Origin: Apricaphanius iberus
Taxonomy: Eukaryota; Chordata; Actinopteri; Cyprinodontiformes; Aphaniidae
Length of the DNA: 64,000 nucleotides
NCBI GenBank assembly: GCA_028564705.1
Contig: JAPXFQ010002620.1
Location: 1,798,001-1,862,000, forward strand
Direction of reading: 5' to 3'
In this document: in pieces, positions 1 through 11,129 of the stretch
Numbering within the stretch: the first letter of the stretch is position 1
Layout: every line of letters starts with the position of its first letter
Notes under the pieces: model-generated
Database searches by the model: none
Told to the model about the DNA's origin: nothing
What the model saw: the letters and a program-made list of their open reading frames with translations, nothing else
Made by a program: the position numbers and the translations under genes

Positions 1-1
1 G

Positions 2-887
2 AAAACTAAAGGTAAAGCTGTGAACAAACCGAAGGTGCAAGCTGCTACGGTAATTGATAGCTTAGCTGCTATGGCCTCATCTGAGGGAGAAGATAAAATT
101 TGGGTTGACTCCTCTCCAATGTTGGAAAAGGATGTTACTTTAATTCCCATCCCAGATACTCCAGAGAAACCATTGACCAAAAAATCTAAACGTGAACCTG
201 AGACTGACACAGATTTGAATAAAAGTACAGACATTTTGGTTGCAATCCGTAAACTTTCCCTCAAGCACGATGCTACTTTTCAAAAAGTGTCTTTAATTGA
301 AAAGACCACCCAGGCTACTTCAAGAGAAATCGAAAGCCTATCCATGACAGTTAAGCAACTTGTGTCGGATGTTGGCAAAAAACAAGAGGGAGTTATGTCG
401 CTTGCAAAGTGAAGTTAAAGAGTTGCGGCAGGGCAATACGGTACTTAAAGCCGCCCTGGATGAATCACGGCGCTACGGCTGGAAATCTTTCTTGAAGCTC
501 CATGGCCTTAAAGAAGAAGACAGCGAAAACGTGAGATCAAGGGTCATTGGAGTTCTACAAAAGGTTGTGCCTGATGCACCTGTCAGTTTCGATGCTGGGG
601 TGGACATCGTACATCGTCTTGGTCCAAAAACAGGGAAAACCCGATCCATCATCGTCATGTTCTCTTTACGGCGAGTGCGAGATGCTGTTTGGCAGGCGGT
701 CAGGAGATGCAAATTCCTCAAAGACAACAACTTGACCATCACGGAACCCGTACCACCAGAGGACAGAGCAGCACGTGAAAAACTTTGGCCGCTCGTTAAA
801 AAGGCAAGAGAGGAAGGCAAGAGAGCTTCTTTCAAGGACTCATATGCCCTCATAGATGGGAAGAAATTCAATTACGCAGATGCCTGA
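2..887 (+). pseudogene. LINE ORF1 protein (L1 ORF1p-like), frameshifted, 5' partial
   Basis: ORF1 proteins of L1-type LINEs bind element RNA as chaperones in the ribonucleoprotein. The first segment (frame open from base 2; GTG at 20) is charged and predicted coiled-coil towards its end. A frameshift near 365-410 moves the reading into the frame of 360-887. That part shows the RRM-like and C-terminal region: SFLKLHGLKEED, then IVHRLGP, RSIIVMFS and a basic C-terminus with ASFKDSYALIDGKKF. The HRLG and IIVMF motifs are family hallmarks. The stop is TGA at 885-887. The frameshift makes it non-functional. Family assignment is secure; exact clade is not. Confidence 0.8.
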
Positions 888-1791
888 GGTGAACCAGTCA
901 CTTTAACTTACCAGTGCCTTCATTTTCGTAAATACTGTCTACGAAATTAGACCCACTTAAAATAGCCTTTGGTTAGTAGGATATTGGACGTTTTTGCACC
1001 ACATTTTAGTTGTTATGACAGTTCTATTGTGAAGTGAAACAACCTTGCTAGTTCTTATAAACAACAATAAATGTTTTCTCTTGTTAATTATTGTAAAAAC
1101 AATTTACCAAGAAAGAGGCTACCTAAACATGTTCTGTGCCTCCATTAGCTGCCTTAAATGTTGACTACAAGGTTTGATCTATGTTTAATATTTTGTTGAG
1201 ATTCGGGAAAAAAAAAAAAAAAGAATACATTTTTCGTTCTTTGTTTTTTTTTAATTTTTCCTTGAGTCAAGACTAATGCAGCATATGGTTTGCTTTCATC
1301 GCATATTGTGTTGTAACAGATTCATTAGGAGGTGATCTACCTTGTTACTGACTCTACAATTGAAGTTTAATAACTCTTTAAATACATGGCCTGTATTTTT
1401 CTTCACTGAATAGATCCCCTGTCTGACATAACAATACATAAACCTACTTTGTGCAAACTTAAACTTTATTTATGTTGACCACAATTGAGCCAATTTGTTA
1501 AAAAATCATTAAGTGTACTTTGACTGGTCAATAATAATCTTTTTGTTTTTGAGTAATTAGCACGTGTTAAATCAGATTTTGGTTACAGTTTGGCCTAAGT
1601 CTGATATTTGCCTCATATTTAGTTATAACCAAAATAATTGTAGAAAATCGTTTGAGTTAGTTTAAACTACTGGACAATAATTGTTAGTTTTGAATCACAC
1701 ATTGTGTTGTGACATATTTGTTGTTATCCACTTCTCTTATGTAGGTGAGTTTTGAGAGTTCTTTAAGTGTTTATATACTTTCTGTAGTCAT
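888..1791 (+). other. Spacer between ORF1 and ORF2 of the first LINE
   Basis: AT-rich DNA with no supported coding frame. It contains an A run at about 1208-1223 and several T-rich tracts. I read it as the inter-ORF region of the LINE; no promoter or other insertion could be recognised. Confidence 0.5.
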
Positions 1792-4700
1792 ATGAGTTTT
1801 TTTGTTTAATTCTTTGTCTATTGTGTCTTTTAATGTGAGAGGAATACGTGAAAATGTGAAAAGAAAAGCTTTATTTTTATTTTGTAAAAGAAATGAGGCA
1901 GATATTGTAATGATCCAAGAAACACACTCAACTGAAAAAGAGGCTAAATTTTGGAAATCACAGTGGGGAAATCCTATACATTATTCTCATGGGAGCAGTC
2001 ACTCAGCAGGTGTTGCAATACTTTTGCACAAATTTAAAGGAGAAGTACTGGAGGTTATCAAATCAGCTGAAGGAAGATGGATATTAATGGTTGTCAAACA
2101 GGAAAATGCCCCTTTTGTCCTAGGTAATATCTATGGTTATAATTCAAGTCAGTCCAACAAAATTCTATTTGGCCAAATATCTAATAATGTTAAGCATCTT
2201 AATGGCAAATATAAAGATTCATATGTCATTTTGGGAGGTGATTTCAATGAGTGTGTTGACACCAGTGTTGACAGATTTCCTACTAAGTTGGATCCAAGAT
2301 CCATTACGAATAACTTAATTTTGTCTTTGGGATCAGATCTTTCATTAGTAGATACGTGGCGCTTCTTTAACCCAGATTCTATCGATTTTACATGGTCTAA
2401 TAATAATCTAACTCTTAAATCAAGAAAAGACATGTTTTTGATTTCACAGTCATCTTTACATTTTGTTAAAGATGTTTTACATTTAGTAGCACCATTATCA
2501 GATCACAAATTAATATCTCTCAAACTGGGAATCCAACATAATACACCAACATTAAGGGGATATTGGAAAATAAATAACAACTTATTAAATGATGTAGAAT
2601 TCAACAACTCAATCAAGGAACTTGTAAAGAATATATTTTCTGGCTGCACTGAAGGGTACAAAGAAAAATGGAATTTTTTCAAGTATAAAACCAGACATAT
2701 TGCTATTAAAAGATGTAAAATTATTAAAGCTAACAGAAATCAGTCGGAAACTGATCTTCTACAAAAACTTGATTTGCTAACCAAAGAAAATAATTCAGAA
2801 GAGGAAAAATTAGAAATTAAAAAAATTAGTTTAAAACTCGACGAACTTTATACAGATTTAGCTAAAGGAGCCTTTGTGCGCTCAAGAGCCAAATGGTTGG
2901 AGGCAGGAGAAAAAAACTCCAGTTATTTCTTTGCTTTAGAGAAAAGAAATGGACAAAGGAAAATGTTATCTTCTTTAAATATAAATGGCACAATCTCTAC
3001 AGATTCTAGTTTAATTTCAGAACACATTACTAAGTTTTATGAAAAACTATATTGCTCTAAATTTGATCAGAATGCGAGTATACATTACATTAAAAAAATA
3101 AAGGAACACATACCTATCATTGATTCATTTTATAAGGAGGCCTGCGACTCTAATATAAGTATTAATGACTTAAAAGATGCTCTTCACTCAATGAAGAAAG
3201 GAAAAAGTCTCGGCATTGATGGGCTATCGGTAGAATTTTATTCACATTTCTGGGAATACTTAGAGGGTCCACTATTTGGTATGTTTAACGAATGCATTAG
3301 ACAAAAAGAAATGACATCTACTATGAAGCAAGGAGTGATATCGCTGATCCCTAAACCAGGAAAAGATACTTTACTCATTGACAATTGGCGTCCAATTTCA
3401 TTATTAACAATTGATTATAAAATTTTGGCTTTAGTTTACGCCAGAAGATTAAAAATTGGCCTTGACAAAATTGTATCAGAGACACAATCAGGATTTATTA
3501 AAAACCGACATATAACAAATAATATAAGACTGGTTCTTGATTTGCTAGATTATGGAGATGCTGTACAATCTGAGGCCCTCATATTATTTCTGGACTTCTA
3601 TAAGGCCTTCGATACTATCGAACATAAATTTCTATTTCAATCTCTTAAATTGTTTGGATTTGGTCTACCCTTTATTAATATAATTGAGTTGCTCTATAAA
3701 GATATTAATAGCTCTGTTATAGTTAATCATAATACAACTCAACGATTTAGTATCGAACGTGGCATAAGGCAAGGGTGTCCTATCTCACCCTTCCTGTTTT
3801 TACTGGTAACAGAACTACTAGCTTTGGGTATAAAACATGATCTTGACTTAAAAGGATTAACAATTTTTGACAGGGAAATTAAAATCTCCCAACTGGCCGA
3901 TGACACTATCTTGTTTTTGCAAGATAAAAACCAACTAGCTCATGGCCTAAATATTATTGAGCGATTCTCTAATGCCTCGGGTCTGAGATTAAATGTAACC
4001 AAATGTGAAATATTACCCTTAAAAAAGTGTAGTGACACCATCTTAAACAATATACCAGTAAAAAATACAGTTAAATACTTGGGTATTCAGATTACTAAAG
4101 ATTATAAAAATAGACAACAATAAAATTTTATAGGGAAAATAATTAAAACTAAAAGTATTCTGAATTCCTGGTTACAACGTGATCTCAGTATGTTTGGCAG
4201 AATTTTGTTATCTAAAGCTGATGGAATGTCTCATTTTGTTTACCCATCACTTTCATTATTCATTAATGATAAAACATTAAAACAGATCAACAAAATATGT
4301 CTAGACTTTGTTTGGAAAAATAAGCCTCATAAGCTCAAAAAGGAAGTACTTACAGGATGTAGGGCGAATGGTGGTCTAAATTTTCTGGATTTTACTGACA
4401 CCATTAATACATTTAGGATTAGTTGGATCAAAAGATGTATTACTATGTGCAACTCCCTATGGTTCTTCATTCCTAATCACATATTCAACCAAATAGGAGG
4501 CCTTTCCTTTGTGCTTAAGTGCCAAACTGCTCCAAATAGACTTCCTGTTGTATTATCTAATTTTCATCAACAATGTTTACTAGCCTGGAAACTCTGTTTC
4601 ATCCACAATTTCTCCCCTCATAAAATGATTATCTGGAATAATGAATTGATCACAATAAATAAGAAATCTATATTTTACCCCAGATGGTTTGAAAACGGTA

Positions 4701-5518
4701 TTCATAATGTTGTTTCCTTATTCGACTGTTCTGGTTCAATTTTGACTTATGAACAATTTCTGTCCTGCTATTGCTTCCCAGTACCCTTCAAGGAATTCAA
4801 TTTACCGATTAAGGCTATACCTAAAGGACTAACACAAACATTTAAATGCCATCTCTCATATGGTTTACCAACCAGTAGTCCGACACAACTTTTACTTAAT
4901 GGTATTAATATACTTGATAAAAAATGTGACAACAAACACATCCGACAAATATTTGAACTTAATCACAGAATTTCTCCCAGGGGCAAGTTCTACTGGGCAT
5001 CTCTACTTAATGATATCCAGTGGAAGGAAGCATGGCTTTTGCCTTATAAGTACTGCATCACAAACAAGGTAAAGGAGATTCATTTCAAGATTCTTCATAA
5101 GATTTACCCTACCAACATGAATATAGCTAAATTTACAGATATAAGCCCCAAATGTTCCTTTTGTGAGAGTGTGGATGAAACATTGATGCATCTTTTCGTT
5201 GAGTGTGGAAAAACTAAATTGTTTCTCAATAGCCTGAATAACTTTCTTTTTGAAACCTTAAAAAATCCTTACTCCCTTACAGCCAAAGATATCGTCATTA
5301 GTTATGAGAATTCAGATAAATCATTCGAATATATGGTTAACTTTTTTATTTTGCAAGCAAAATTCTTTATTCACAAACAGAAATGGCAAAAAAAGCTGCC
5401 TTGCTTCAAAAGCTTTAAGTTAGAGATTGATTCACTTCTTCGATCACTTAGAACTGTCCAAAATAACAAAAAGAATGACAGACTTTTATGTATAATCAGT
5501 AAAGTCTTAATAGATTGA
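1792..5518 (+). pseudogene. LINE ORF2: APE endonuclease, reverse transcriptase, C-terminal Cys/His motif; one internal stop
   Basis: This encodes the enzyme for target-primed reverse transcription. The N-terminal endonuclease keeps SFNVRG, QETH, GGDFNE and SDHKL. The RT shows FLDFYKAFDTIEHKF (motif A), RGIRQGCPISPFLF (motif B) and QLADDTILF (motif C, both Asp kept). A Cys-Cys-His-Cys motif (CSFCESVDETLMHLFVEC) lies near the C-terminus. Reading is open from 1802 to 4120, meets TAA at 4121-4123 and then continues in the same frame to 5518, so a single nonsense change separates two halves of about 773 and 460 residues. The only near ATG (1792) is out of frame by one base in a run of seven T, which suggests a slipped start. 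Intact RT motifs imply recent activity of the family. Confidence 0.88.
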
Positions 5519-5682
5519 TGTATTCCTCTTTAAATGTTTTTTTTTTATTTATTTTTTTTTTTTATATTCTGTTTTGTTATTGTGTTACCGCTAGTTGTAT
5601 GCAGCACCTTATACTCTGTATGTACTGTGATTATATTTTTTGTATCTGTACTTGATAAAAAAAAAAAAAAAATAAAAAAAAA
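5519..5682 (+). other. 3' UTR and A-rich tail of the first LINE
   Basis: T-rich 3' UTR runs from the ORF2 stop to a terminal A run at 5657-5672, one T, then more A to 5682. This marks the 3' end of the insertion. Confidence 0.7.
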
Positions 5683-6569
5683 GGACATGAATGAAATTCA
5701 AATGTAGTGCAACCGAAAATGCACTGATGGCGCCACACAGACGGTTTTAGGCTCAAAAGTGATTTTTATCTAATTTGCACTCAAATGTCAAAAAAGGGAC
5801 CAGGACATGTAGAGAACACTATAAGAAGCACATTTATGCAGTTTATAAGCTGATAAAAGTTGATTTGGTGCTTAGTTGTCCTTTAAGCATTCAAAAAAGC
5901 AATGTTTAACAGGAAATCATTAAGTGGAATAAAATATAGAGGGCTGTTTGTAGGGGTTCAGTGATTTGAGTACACCTTTTTAAATTCATTTAATGTTGTA
6001 TATCACGTTTCAGTTAATTTTATATCACTCTATAAAGTAAAAATGCATATAAGAATTAAGCCCAAATATTTGGCAGATCAGCATGCAACTCAGAGACATT
6101 CATTAATTTTCCAGACCCACCTAGTCTTTTACAGGGTTGCAGGTGTACTGGAGCTTATACCAGCTACTTCAGAGTGAAGGCAGGGTACACCCAGCCTCAG
6201 AGACATATGCAAAATAATATCGAACACCTAATGAGGAAATACCATTTTATTTATAACCATTTATACACAAGGCAATTCAAAGTGTTTAACAAAGCCATAA
6301 AATCAGATTAAAAACTTAGAAAAAATATTTAATGTGAAAAAAAGATAAGCTCATTGAAAGCAAACAAAGAAAAAAAAAGAATGATAAGTTATATTAAAGA
6401 AACAGTAAATAAAGATGTATTGGGACCTGATTTAAGCAAGCTGTCAGTTTGATCAGACCTCAGGTATTTGGGTTTGGTAAGATTGTTCCATATAGGTGAT
6501 ATCTTAGACACCTGCCCTCACAATAAGTCATTGTTATTTCCATAACTACTTGACAGCGACATCTCATGC
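5683..6569. other. No gene; one decayed repeat copy
   Basis: No convincing coding frame. At about 6110-6195 a worn copy of the short repeat also seen at 29196, 42621 and 43109 is recognisable by the words GGGTTGCAGGTG, GGAGCTTATACCAGC and GGCAGGGTACACCC. The rest is AT-rich and unassigned. Confidence 0.45.
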
Positions 6570-6676
6570 GCCTGCATTTGTATAGCACTTTTACAGTCAG
6601 AGGACCACAAAGTGCTTTACACTACAGTCATTCACCCATTCACACACATTCACATACTGATAGTGGCAGGCTACTA
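6570..6676 (-). repeat. tRNA-derived SINE, tail fragment
   Basis: CCTGCATTTGTATAGCACTT, then AAAGTGCTTTACACTAC and CATTCACCCATTCACAC match the tail half of the SINE at 8338-8643 in the same orientation. The copy stops where the Tc1 element begins, so Tc1 probably inserted into it. Confidence 0.65.
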
Positions 6677-8331
6677 CAGTGGGGCAAAAAAGTATTTAGT
6701 CAGCCACAGATTGTGCAAGTTCTCCCACTTAAAATAATGATAGAGGTCAGTAATTTTCATCATAGGTACACTTCAACTGTGAGAGACAGAATTTGAAAAA
6801 AAAATCCAGGAATTCACATTGTAGGATTTTTAAAGAATTTATTTGTAAATTATGGTGGAAAATAAGTATTTGGTCAATAACAAAAATTCAACTCAATACT
6901 TTGTAATATAACCTTTGTTGGCAATAACAGAGGTCAAACGTCAAAGGTCACTTCAAGCAAGGAAGATCTCTGGCTCTCACAACCTGTAACTTCTTCTTTA
7001 AGAAGCCCTTCTGTCCTCCACTCGTTACCTGTATTAATGGCACCTGTTTGAACTCATTATCTGTATAAAAGACACCTGTCCACAGCCTCAAACAGTCAGA
7101 ATCCAAACTCCACTATGGCCAAGACCAAAGAGCTTTCGAAGGACACCAGGAAAAGAATTGTAGACCTGCACCTGACTGGGAAGAGTGAATCTACAATAGG
7201 CAAGCAGCTTGGTGTGAAAAAATCAACTGTGGGAGCAATTATCAGAAAATGGAAGACATACAAGACCACTGATAATCTCCCCCGATCTGGGGCTCCACAC
7301 AAGATCTCATCCCGTGGTGTCAAAATGTTCATGAGAACGTTGAGCAAAAATCCCAGAACCACACGGGGGGACCTGGTGAATGACCTGCAGAGAGCTGGGA
7401 CCAAAGTAACAAAGGTTACCATCAGTAACACACTACAACGACAGGGAATCAAATTCTGCAGTGCCAGACGTGTCCACCTGCTTAAGCCAGTGCATGTCCA
7501 GGCCCGTCTGAAGTTTGCCAGAGAGCACATGGATGATACAGCAGAGGATTGGGAGAATGTCATGTGGTCAGATGAAACCAAAGTAGAACTTTTTGGTATA
7601 AACTCAACTCATCGTGTTTGGAGGAAGAAGAATACTGAGTTGCATCCCAAGAATACCATACCTACTGTGAAGCATGGGGGTAGAAACATCATGCTTTGGG
7701 GCTTTTTTTCTGCTAAGGAGACAGGACGACTGATCCGTGTTAAGAAAAGAATGAATGGGGCCATGTATGGTCAGATTTTGAGCCAAAACCTCCTTCCATC
7801 AGTGAGAGCTTTGAAGATGAAACGTGGCTGTGTCTTCCAACATGACAATGATCCCAAACACACCGCCCGGGTAACAAAGGAGTGGCTCCGTAAGAAGCAT
7901 TTGAAAGTCCTGGAGTGGCCTAGCCAGTCTCCAGACCTCAACCCCATAGAAAATCTGTGGAGGGAGTTGAAAGTCCGTGTTGCTCGGCGATAGCCCCAAA
8001 ACATCACTGCTCTCGAGAAGATCTGCATGGAGGAATGGGCCAAAATACCAGATACTGTGTGTGCAAACCTGGTAAAGACCTATAGTAATCGTTTGACCTC
8101 TGTTATTGCCAACAAAGGTTATATTACAAAGTATTGAGTTGAATTTTTGTTATTGACCAAATACTTATTTTCCACCATAATTTACTAATGTGAATTCCTG
8201 GATTTTTTTTTCCACATTCTGTCTCTTACAGTTGAAGTGTACCTATGATGAAAATTACTGACCTCTGTCCTCATTTTGAGTGGGAGAACTTGCACAATCG
8301 GTGGCTGACTAAATACTTTTTTGCCCCACTG
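6677..8331 (+). mobile_element. Tc1/mariner transposon 1, both ends present, TA target duplication
   Basis: The element starts CAGTGGGGCAAAAAAGTATT at 6677 and ends with the inverse copy at 8331, flanked by TA at 6675-6676 and 8332-8333. The inverted repeats are long (about 6677-6940 and 8091-8331), and the right one appears to have lost some 25 bases. The right repeat overlaps the last codons of the transposase. It lies between two partial SINEs. The ends look usable, and the only visible coding lesion is one stop. Confidence 0.93.
7115..8137 (+). pseudogene. Tc1-family transposase with one premature stop
   Basis: The enzyme cuts and pastes the element as a DDE transposase. An N-terminal paired-like helix-turn-helix ([31 protein letters not shown]) is followed by the RKWK-type linker. 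The catalytic core shows [12 protein letters not shown] (first Asp), [11 protein letters not shown] (second Asp) and [11 protein letters not shown] (third residue Glu, DD34E spacing). The ATG at 7115 follows the left repeat. TAG at 7991-7993 stops translation after 292 residues. The same frame then stays open to TGA at 8135-8137, giving the 340-residue length normal for Tc1. Loss of the last 48 residues probably inactivates it. Confidence 0.92.
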
Positions 8332-8337
8332 TACATA

Positions 8338-8643
8338 AATGGCCTGCATTTGTATAGCGCTTTACTCAGTCCCTACAGACCCCAAAGCGCTTTACACTAC
8401 ATTCAGTCATCCACCCATTCACACATTGATGATGGCAAGCTACGTTGTAGCCACAGCTGCCCTGGGGCGCACTGACAGAGGCGAGGCTGCCAGACAATGG
8501 CGCCACCGGGCCCTCTGACCACCACCAGTAGGCAATGGTTGAAGTGTCTTGCCCAAGGACACAACGACTGAGACAGACGGAGCAGGGATTTGAACCAACC
8601 CACTGATTATAGGACGAATTCCTACCAGCTGAGCCACAGTCCT
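8338..8643 (-). repeat. tRNA-derived SINE (V-SINE-like), minus strand
   Basis: Read on the minus strand, the head carries a Pol III A box (TGGCTCAGCTGG) and B box (GGTTCAAATCC), so it is tRNA-derived. The body contains CTTGGGCAAGACACTTCAAC, and the tail ends in AAAGCGCTTTGGGG and AAAGCGCTATACAAATGCAG, a pattern common in fish SINEs. Its head abuts the Tc1-2 transposase coding sequence at about 8643, suggesting insertion into or beside that element. The exact SINE family name is uncertain. Confidence 0.75.
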
Positions 8644-9852
8644 CATGATGTTCTCCTGAGGCAAAGCGTTCCACTCTTCCACAAGTGCGGTACATACAAT
8701 CATCCAGTCTCTGCTCCAGCTGGTCCCAAACATGGGGTTCAAGTCAGGGGATATTGCTGGCCATACCATGTGAGGCCCTCCGACTGCCTGAAGTCGAGCT
8801 AAGACAATTTTGGCACGATGTGGTGGAGCATTATCATCCCTGAACAGAAAGTTGGGGGTGTGCTGGCAGAATTGGGGGGTGATTATGGGTTGATGTCTCG
8901 GAGGTAAAAACGTGCAGTGACTTAGCCATCTACAATGGTCTACAACCAAATCAGTTTTTCGCTAACTGGTGTCGCCTGCCCAAACTGTTACACCTCCTCC
9001 ACCAAAGCTAACCCTGGGGAAAATGTTGACCTCGGTATATCGCTCGCCTCACCTTCTCCAGCAACGCTTACGACTAAAATTTCTGTGCAAGGTGACCAAA
9101 CACTTGTCAGTGAACAGGACACTGCTGCATTGTCCAGGTCACATGGTCTTGTGCCAATGCAAATGTTCACGCTGGTGTCTTGGTGTCAGTGTAGTCACCT
9201 GCAATGGTCGTCTGGCATTCAAGCCAAAGCGGTGGAGTCGGTTTTGAATGATTTGTCTGGAAACCCTGGTACCCCACAAATCTTGTAAACGGGCCTGCAG
9301 CTGTGTGGCAGTTGCATGACTATGTCTGAGTACATAGTACCTTAGGTACTGGTCATCATTGCGGTCTGTCACTCGTTGGGCTCCACCCCTAGGTCTGTCA
9401 CGGACTCTGCCAGTAGTTCTGAGTCTTGATGCAAGTCTACTGATGACACTTTCAGACACACCAAGTTCTCGTGCAACATCCGACTGCCTGCCACTGACCA
9501 GAAGGCGTGGGATGGCCAGGTGGGGCTGCTCATCCATTAGGGGATGTCGTGTATTCATGGCTGGTTGAGGGATGAAGTTGGAATGCCTTACTGACATTAT
9601 CAGCTTTTTAAACCCACATAATGTTGAAATTGATGCCACATTGAAAAGGTTTGTGTTTAGGATTTTTTGGCTTTTGGCCCCAATATGTAAGGCACAATGT
9701 ACACAGTAAGACCATTACGTGGAAAACACAAAATGAGGTGGATCTATCACCCCAATACAATTGCCTCCCTATCCCAAAAATCTCTGAAGTGAAACAAACA
9801 CCATATGACATCGACTGATACTCTCACAATATCCCTAACTTTTGTTAGTAAT
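8644..9852 (-). mobile_element. Tc1/mariner transposon 2, 3' end lost at the SINE
   Basis: A transposase of a different Tc1 lineage is encoded on the minus strand. Its 5' terminal repeat reads outward to about 9852, with AAAGTTAGGGATATTGTGAG as the recognisable fish Tc1-type end. The 3' repeat is missing because the element breaks off at the SINE at 8643. Confidence 0.8.
8646..9558 (-). pseudogene. Tc1-type transposase 2, broken
   Basis: From an ATG at 9558, the helix-turn-helix region reads GRQSDVARELGVSESVISRL and is followed by GRVRDRPRGGAQRVT (GRPR-like linker). The frame runs open to a stop near 9139. After that, catalytic-core remnants continue in shifted frames: FRDDNAPPHRA (second Asp) and ISPDLNP (start of the third motif). 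The end NALPQENIM lies just before the SINE. At least one stop and one frameshift, plus loss of the C-terminus, make it inactive. Confidence 0.8.
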
Positions 9853-10135
9853 GTAAATGTGGGTAAAACTTCATACTTTTTTGTGGTCAAAGATGACGCC
9901 ATGGTTCCTTTAAGTTGAAGCCAAATTAACTTTAAGGATAACTGTTTACCTCATTTCTGTTCAAATTCCAAATCATACAATTGCAAGTCACAAAAACCTT
10001 AATCAGGGCTGTGTTTAAAAAATTGATTAAAATGTGACTTAACTTAAAAATCTAATTTGAAATATTAAATAACATAAAATCTGTGCTTACAGAAATCTCA
10101 AGGAAATTTCAATCGAACGCAACTAGACCTGGTAA

Positions 10136-10185
10136 TTTGTCTTAGAAGACGTTTCACCTCTTATCCAAGAGGCTTCATCAGTTCA
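10136..10185 (-). ncRNA. Hammerhead-ribozyme-like motif in the Penelope terminal region
   Basis: On the minus strand CTGATGA (10175-10181) and GAAAC (10151-10155) flank a stem, CCTCTT pairing with AAGAGG across a short loop. These are the two conserved boxes and helix II of a hammerhead. Penelope-like terminal repeats are known to carry such ribozymes. The next bases (GTCTT, CT, AAGAC) form a small hairpin where helix III belongs. I could not confirm a canonical cleavage triplet or helix I, so this remains a candidate. Confidence 0.45.
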
Positions 10186-10339
10186 TGCTCGATGCTTACC
10201 AGGCTGGGACTGGTCCAACTAACTGGTGTGGAGACTCAGCTATTTAACCTCTTGGAGGGCTTTTACAAGACTGATTATGTCATTGGATCGTTTGTGTTGC
10301 ATGTCTTAACAACGGTCGTTAGGTTAAGTTTCGGCTTCA

Positions 10340-11093
10340 TTAGTGCCCTATTGTGTTATAACGACAGTCGCTGGAGTCACAGTTGTTTTTCTTATTAGAG
10401 GTTAAATTGTTGAGTCTCCTGGGTAAGGATGAAAGGGCAGCATTGTAAATTGGAGATAGGTGATGTCTCAGGCCTCCTCCTCTGTTTAGCGATGGTTTCT
10501 CTACTTTTACATAGATGGCTTCTTTTACTCCTCTTTCAAACCATCTGTCCTCTCTGTCTAATATCTGGACATTGCTGTCCTGAAAGGAGTGGGCTTTCTC
10601 CTTGAGATGTAAATGAACAGCAGAGTCAATGCCTGAGGAGTTTGCTCTCCTGTGTTGAGCCATGCGTTTGTACAGTGGTTGTTTGGTTTCACCAATGTAG
10701 AGGTCCTTGCATTCTTCATTGCACTGGATTGCATACACCAGGTTGCTTTCGTGTGCGTGTGGTGTTCTGTCCTTGGGATGTACTAGTCTCTGTCTGAGTG
10801 TGTTGCTGGGTTTGAAATACACAGGGATACTGTGTTTATTAAAAATCCTCCTGAGTTTTTCAGAAATCCCAGACACATATGGAATGACTACATTGTTTCG
10901 TTTGTTTTCTTTTTCTTTTTCAACCACTTTGTTGGCTTACCTTCTGGAACTAGCTGCAGTTTTCACAAAAGTCCAGCTGGGGTAACCACAAGTTGTGACG
11001 GTGTCTCTCACGTGCTTGCGTTCTTCCCCTTGGGCCTGTGAGCTGGTGGGTATGTTATCAGCTCTGTTTTGCAGGGTCCTGATAACACTAAGC
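10340..11093 (-). pseudogene. Penelope-like polyprotein C-terminus with GIY-YIG endonuclease
   Basis: The upstream part shows the RT-to-endonuclease linker with HVRDTVTTCGYPSWTFVK. A TAA at 10937-10939 interrupts it in frame. After the stop come NNVVIPYVSGISEKLRRIF, then LVYAIQCNEECKDLYIGET with an R-rich helix (LYKRMAQHRR) and WFERGVKEAIYVK. LVYAI and DLYIGET correspond to the GIY and YIG strands of the nuclease that nicks DNA for priming. The downstream 195-residue frame is fully open. One stop and the missing RT make the copy dead. Confidence 0.85.
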
Positions 11094-11129
11094 CAAAACA
11101 GGAGAAATGTGATCTCTCTTTTTAATATT

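Larger units (their letters stand above)
1..5682 (+). mobile_element. L1/Tx1-like non-LTR retrotransposon, near full length, 5' end outside window
   Basis: The stretch holds an ORF1 of the L1 nucleic-acid-binding type, a spacer of about 0.9 kb, and a long ORF2 with endonuclease and reverse transcriptase domains, all on the same strand. It closes with an AT-rich 3' UTR and an A-rich tail (5657-5682). This is the order expected for an L1-superfamily LINE. The element already contains ORF1 at base 1, so its 5' UTR lies to the left of the window. Only a frameshift in ORF1, a stop in ORF2 and a possible one-base slip at the ORF2 start separate it from a coding-competent copy. No target-site duplication can be checked because the left end is missing. 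Confidence 0.85.
10110..11095 (-). mobile_element. Penelope-like element, 3' half
   Basis: The minus strand encodes the C-terminal part of a Penelope-like polyprotein. It is followed by a terminal region (10110-10340) with a hammerhead-like motif, as expected for these elements. The reverse transcriptase proper is missing. The upstream end meets the L2-like LINE at about 11085-11095, so one has interrupted or truncated the other. Confidence 0.8.

Noticed and set aside
473..871. Minus-strand frame across LINE ORF1
   Set aside because: It is a shadow of the plus-strand ORF1, whose motifs are clear.
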